From an uncultured Oscillospiraceae bacterium (GTDB lineage Bacteria > Bacillota > Clostridia > Oscillospirales > Oscillospiraceae), in the NCBI GenBank assembly GCA_934573945.1, contig CAKTMQ010000074.1, positions 1 through 8,127 on the forward strand: a stretch of 8,127 bases of DNA, written 5' to 3'. The first letter of the stretch is position 1. Each line of letters starts with the position of its first letter. A program made the translations under genes and the position numbers. Positions 5,801 to 8,127 of the stretch are shown here, piece by piece. The notes below the pieces were generated by a model. That model searched no databases and was not told where the DNA came from. It worked only from the letters and a program-made list of their open reading frames with translations.

Positions 5801-8127
5801 TGGGGTCGCCCGAAGTGTTGTGCACCAGCTTCCCGCTTTCATCGTAGCTGTACGCGCTCTCCTGATTGATGCTGCTCAGCAGTGCCGCCACGCTCTGCCG
5901 CAGCGTCTCCGGAATGTGCTGCTTGTCCGTGGGGTTCAGCAGCTTCCGGGACAGGTCAGCGGTGTGCCGTGCGATCTTTGCCCGCAGGGCGGTGGCATTG
6001 CGCCGCTCCCGCCCGGCCTTGGTCTGTTCCTGATAGTGCCGCTGCATCCGCGCCACCTGTCTGTCCCGTCCCTCGCGGGTCTTGATGAGCATCTGCGTCA
6101 GCCGCCCCTTGGCCTCCTGCAGCTCCAGCGCCTGACGGTCGGCAAAGGTGGGGCTGCTCTGCCGCACGTCCTCGCCGATCATGCCGTCAATCAGCATATC
6201 GGCCAGCTCCGTCACCGCCGCGTCGCGGTAGCTGTCAAAGGGGTTTTCGTAAATGCGCCCCACATCCTCCAGCACCTCGCTTATCCGCAGCAGCTGGTCG
6301 TCGGGGTGGGTGATGTCGCTGGGGAAATACCCCTCGCCGAACATCTCCGTCAGCTCGCTGTACGCCACATCCACATCAAGGCCGCTCTTGTCGCTGATCT
6401 TCAGCGTCCCCCGGTTGGCCTTTTTCCACTCCTTGAAATCGGGGATGGAGCCGTCGTCGGTATACCGCAGCGTGACGTTTTTCAGGTGGTCGCGGATGGC
6501 CAGCAGCTCCCCGCCGCTTTCCGTCTGCACCAGTACCCCGTCGATGATCTTCTCTGCCGCCGCACGGGCGTGGGGGCGCAGGGTGTCCATGGATACGTCG
6601 TCGGCCATCAGCGCCTTGCCCAGCGCCGTCATGTCTGCCTCAATGTCGCGGTAGTCGGTGCTGCTGCCGTAGTCGCTGATAAACTGCCGACCCAGCTTCT
6701 TCACGTCGCTCGCTCGCACGCTGGGCGTCTCGGTGCGCCGCAGCTCCCCGCGCCACTTGGCCACACGCTCGGTCAGTACCTTGTTCCGGTTCTCCAGCGC
6801 CCGCCGCTCCTTCTTCAGCTCCCGCACTTCCTGTTCCAGCTCCGTGGCGGATTTCAGCTGATACCGGAACTTGCCCAGCTCCGACACCTGCGGCGTGGCA
6901 CCTGTCTCAAAGAAAGCCTTGATGTCGTTCAGCACCTTGCTGCTGTGGGTGCCCTTGGGATATTCCGTGCTGGACAGGGTGACGCCGTTCGTATCGTCCA
7001 GATCAAGAACGACCTCGCCGCGCTCCTTACTGATGAAGTCGGACAGTGTGTCCATCTGTGCCTTTGTGGGCATAACAGACAGGTTGATACCGCCGCTTTC
7101 CGGACTGATACGGATATTACCCTCACCCATAAACTGTACCATTGCGCCGCTGTAATCGTCCCCGCCGTAGTCGTCGCCCAGCGCGTCACGAATGTCGCGG
7201 TGATCCACGGTGCGGTAGCCGCCGGGGCCACCCTCATGTTTTCCGGAGAAGTCCAGCCGCGCACCGTCTGTGGTGATGTACCCCGTCTCAGCCCACTTAT
7301 ACGTTCTGCCGAAAAATGCTTTTGCGTCCGTGACGTGCTGCTTTTTCTCGGCATCCGAATAGGCTTTCAGAGAAAATTTACCCTTGACATTCAGTGCGTT
7401 CCGTAGTATATCTGTGGTGTAGAGTTCGTATTCAGCAGTATCTGACCCTCCATGGGTTTTGAGGTGTTCGGTACTGTTGATGTCGAGCTCTTTTTCTGTA
7501 ACTGCATCATGCAGGTACAGTCGCTGGCTCTGCGGGTCTCTCTGAAGCATTACAGCCACATACATTTTCTCAGCGGGTGTCCCAACAGTTACGGGCGCCG
7601 CAACAACAATTCTCTCAAGGCCACTGCTGTTTTTGTTCAGCGTATAAATGACCACGCCGCGCTTTATTACGTTTGGGACGGCAGCAAATGTAACAACTTT
7701 AAGAGGGGTTATCCCGTGCCTGAACTCGGAGTTGACACTCGACTTGCTAAGAGCAACATCCCCGAACTGCTCACTGTACACGTTGTTGCCGAGCGACCCG
7801 AAAAAGGACTTGACCCTCTTGTCGAGGGGGATGCTTCTATCTCCGAGTTCGTTTCCCGTGAAATGCCCAATGGCGTCCATGCTTTGAAGAGCCACAGAGT
7901 TATTCACAATATCAGACTCTGTATATCTCGGATACTTGATCTGATACCGTCCCTCACCGTCGCCCTCGCGGGCGGCGGTTTTTGCGTTCTGCGCCTGCTT
8001 TGCCGCCGCGTCATAGGCTTTCTGCCACAGCGCCGCGCACTCCTCCAGCTCGGCCATGTCCTTGCCGTAGGCGCTCTGTGCCGCCGCGTCCCGCGCCTCC
8101 TTGCCCCGGAACAGCGCCTTGATCTTC
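2895..8127 (-). CDS. Giant phage polyvalent protein (nuclease-like domain, LPD38-like core), N-terminus beyond the right edge
   Basis: Numbering starts at the first in-window ATG (8055-8057), but the frame is open for 23 more codons (KIKALFRGKEARDAAAQSAY...) to the edge and no ribosome-binding site precedes that ATG, so the real start is probably upstream. At least 1743 residues are encoded. Residues about 70-200 resemble a BECR-fold (barnase/EndoU/RelE-like) nuclease domain of phage polyvalent proteins: FGDVALSKSSV, Arg113-His114-Gly115, Lys120, AAPV and YLHDA with His183. Residues about 245-385 are a second domain recurrent in such proteins (WAETGYITTDGARLDFSG, DHRDIRDALGDD). Coiled coils lie at about 404-440 and 640-705. 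Residues about 860-1260 form a conserved helical core (DPYSFFYGYGEAG, ERNYWPIKV, FNARVVIQQPTAYVRAAA), the last part LPD38-like. A hydrophobic stretch spans about 1373-1395, and a calcium-loop-like DYDGDGENDAYS lies at 1670-1681. Related giant proteins are thought to be packaged and injected with phage DNA, carrying effector or counter-defence domains. The biochemical role of this one is unknown, and the domain names are from memory. Confidence 0.75.
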   Translation of the reverse strand, partial: KIKALFRGKEARDAAAQSAYGKDMAELEECAALWQKAYDAAAKQAQNAKTAAREGDGEGRYQIKYPRYTESDIVNNSVALQSMDAIGHFTGNELGDRSIPLDKRVKSFFGSLGNNVYSEQFGDVALSKSSVNSEFRHGITPLKVVTFAAVPNVIKRGVVIYTLNKNSSGLERIVVAAPVTVGTPAEKMYVAVMLQRDPQSQRLYLHDAVTEKELDINSTEHLKTHGGSDTAEYELYTTDILRNALNVKGKFSLKAYSDAEKKQHVTDAKAFFGRTYKWAETGYITTDGARLDFSGKHEGGPGGYRTVDHRDIRDALGDDYGGDDYSGAMVQFMGEGNIRISPESGGINLSVMPTKAQMDTLSDFISKERGEVVLDLDDTNGVTLSSTEYPKGTHSSKVLNDIKAFFETGATPQVSELGKFRYQLKSATELEQEVRELKKERRALENRNKVLTERVAKWRGELRRTETPSVRASDVKKLGRQFISDYGSSTDYRDIEADMTALGKALMADDVSMDTLRPHARAAAEKIIDGVLVQTESGGELLAIRDHLKNVTLRYTDDGSIPDFKEWKKANRGTLKISDKSGLDVDVAYSELTEMFGEGYFPSDITHPDDQLLRISEVLEDVGRIYENPFDSYRDAAVTELADMLIDGMIGEDVRQSSPTFADRQALELQEAKGRLTQMLIKTREGRDRQVARMQRHYQEQTKAGRERRNATALRAKIARHTADLSRKLLNPTDKQHIPETLRQSVAALLSSINQESAYSYDESGKLVHNTSGDPTKRTQAAIALKAAYDEIIKSGESLVIDPDLLGREGAGLLDQVMAFGNKRIADMNSEELTTVWQAVRAIEHSVSTYNRNLAIERYAGVQEMADALRSGTASRRRVNRGVALDLYDPYSFFYGYGEAGMQIYRTLRNAQDKQNTMLKAIQDAVEKFMDEAVYKSRTERHAFFVGADGKRLVLTTGQIMNLYNLMRRGEQAVRHMTVGGVVQPAIEKKGKQAAIDRGTENIRLTMDDLRTITGTLTEADKRVAEGLQKIASGYLAKQGNEASMTVYGYRKFTERNYWPIKVTKEGTTQNAEKSPELPREIRNIGSAKPLTPNASNALEMLDVFDVFAQNASDMIQYSTLLAPMEDINRIYNYRYRDAEGNLTGKNVKQVLTDVYGEAAPTYWTNLMRDLQNGLNSTGTDTTRLVEKLVGNAKGASVGFNARVVIQQPTAYVRAAAILDPSTMAKGMVGGATEGSGWEKAKKYAPIASIKDTAGFDQSSRYSIAQNIYGGEGGIREKLNDWSGWAAGKADAVTWGAIWNACEWTVVNEGGYERGSDAFYSRVAQVFTDVIDQSQVVDGILQRTQIMRDKGGLAKQATAFMGEPLKTLNMFMRAYDAWRFEQNIPKRSAAMKKMTRTIGAVLVTDIVNALVQSLVDAFRDDDKDKGYWERYLEKLTGFTGDKEKDNLLSVLWGSNLWDNMDPLGRLPYLKDTKSLAQGFTVSRMDAETAGDFINAVQGFVKSLQGEGKKTPLYAAKQLLTTGSKIFGISVANAGRDAWAIARSIAQDSGNVRVMYEMERAIWRLAPDAGNNTRYYKLLYMAMEQDKDAYQYIYDDMKKRGYSDKQLQDGMKKIIKDSDVSDTDMKAQLEEIGYSSEEAQGFVDRWAFIDGDDTYNDVTVSAVGKYNKYCANAGIPKDLFFTTWKETNAMTGEDYDGDGENDAYSTMDKQLKYINSLSLTTAQKRALALACGISEKTLGSRAPW

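Larger units (their letters stand above)
1191..8127 (-). mobile_element. Prophage, late end (lysis cassette and giant polyvalent protein), incomplete at right edge
   Basis: The segment holds a giant phage polyvalent protein, an r1t-type holin and a GH25-CHAP endolysin in tight, co-directional order. It ends against a truncated host amidase gene followed by rny. A lysis cassette next to the attachment site is a usual layout for temperate phages of Firmicutes, with integrase at the opposite end. No integrase, repressor, capsid or tail gene is within view, so completeness and activity of the prophage cannot be judged. Confidence 0.75.

Noticed and set aside
5950..6080. The Arg/Gln-rich coiled coil of the giant protein as a DNA-binding or separate gene
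   Set aside because: It is continuous in frame with no start, stop or ribosome-binding site, so it is simply a helical segment of the large protein.
5592..7406. A 604-codon open frame on the plus strand
   Set aside because: It lies wholly antisense to the giant phage gene. Its translation is rich in His, Val, Leu and Arg with no domain pattern, a shadow of GC-rich codon usage, and the minus-strand frame has clear domains.
8055..8057. The ATG at 8055-8057 as true start of the giant gene
   Set aside because: The same frame is open and coding-like upstream to the window edge, and there is no proper ribosome-binding site, so the gene probably begins outside the window.

Overview
Every supported gene lies on the minus strand, so the window reads biologically from right to left. 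It appears to be the late end of an integrated prophage (about 8127 down to 1191) joined to host chromosome (about 1190 down to 1). The host is most likely a GC-rich member of the Clostridia, probably Oscillospiraceae. This rests on three things: an RNase Y gene start, a small amidase plus SH3 protein of a type I recall from that group, and r1t-type holin/GH25 lysis genes typical of phages of Gram-positive bacteria. No taxonomic marker is present, so the assignment is tentative.

Phage side. A giant open reading frame, cut by the right edge, encodes at least 1743 residues of a 'polyvalent' phage protein. From its visible N-terminus it has a possible BECR-fold nuclease-like domain, a second recurrent phage-polyprotein domain, coiled coils, and a long conserved helical region with LPD38-like features. 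It ends with an acidic DxDxDG calcium-loop-like motif. After a 62-base gap come a small r1t-type holin (65 residues) and, 3 bases after the holin stop, a modular endolysin with GH25 muramidase, CHAP amidase/peptidase and peptidoglycan-binding domains. Holin and lysin form a standard lysis cassette: the holin permeabilises the membrane and the lysin then degrades the wall.

Junction. Just 22 bases after the lysin stop, coding sequence of a host-type N-acetylmuramoyl-L-alanine amidase begins abruptly, already inside its N-terminal motif and directly behind an in-frame TAG. The amidase has lost its start and roughly its first six to eight codons. The simplest reading is that the phage integrated into the 5' end of this gene, and that the missing start lies at the other, unseen end of the prophage.

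Host side. The truncated amidase ends in a bacterial SH3 domain and is followed by a hairpin terminator. The T-run of that terminator abuts a strong sigma-A-type promoter that drives rny (RNase Y), of which the first 89 codons are present. The only non-coding stretch of any size is 268-464, which holds this terminator, the promoter and a roughly 110-base rny leader. I see no tRNA, rRNA, CRISPR array or insertion sequence.
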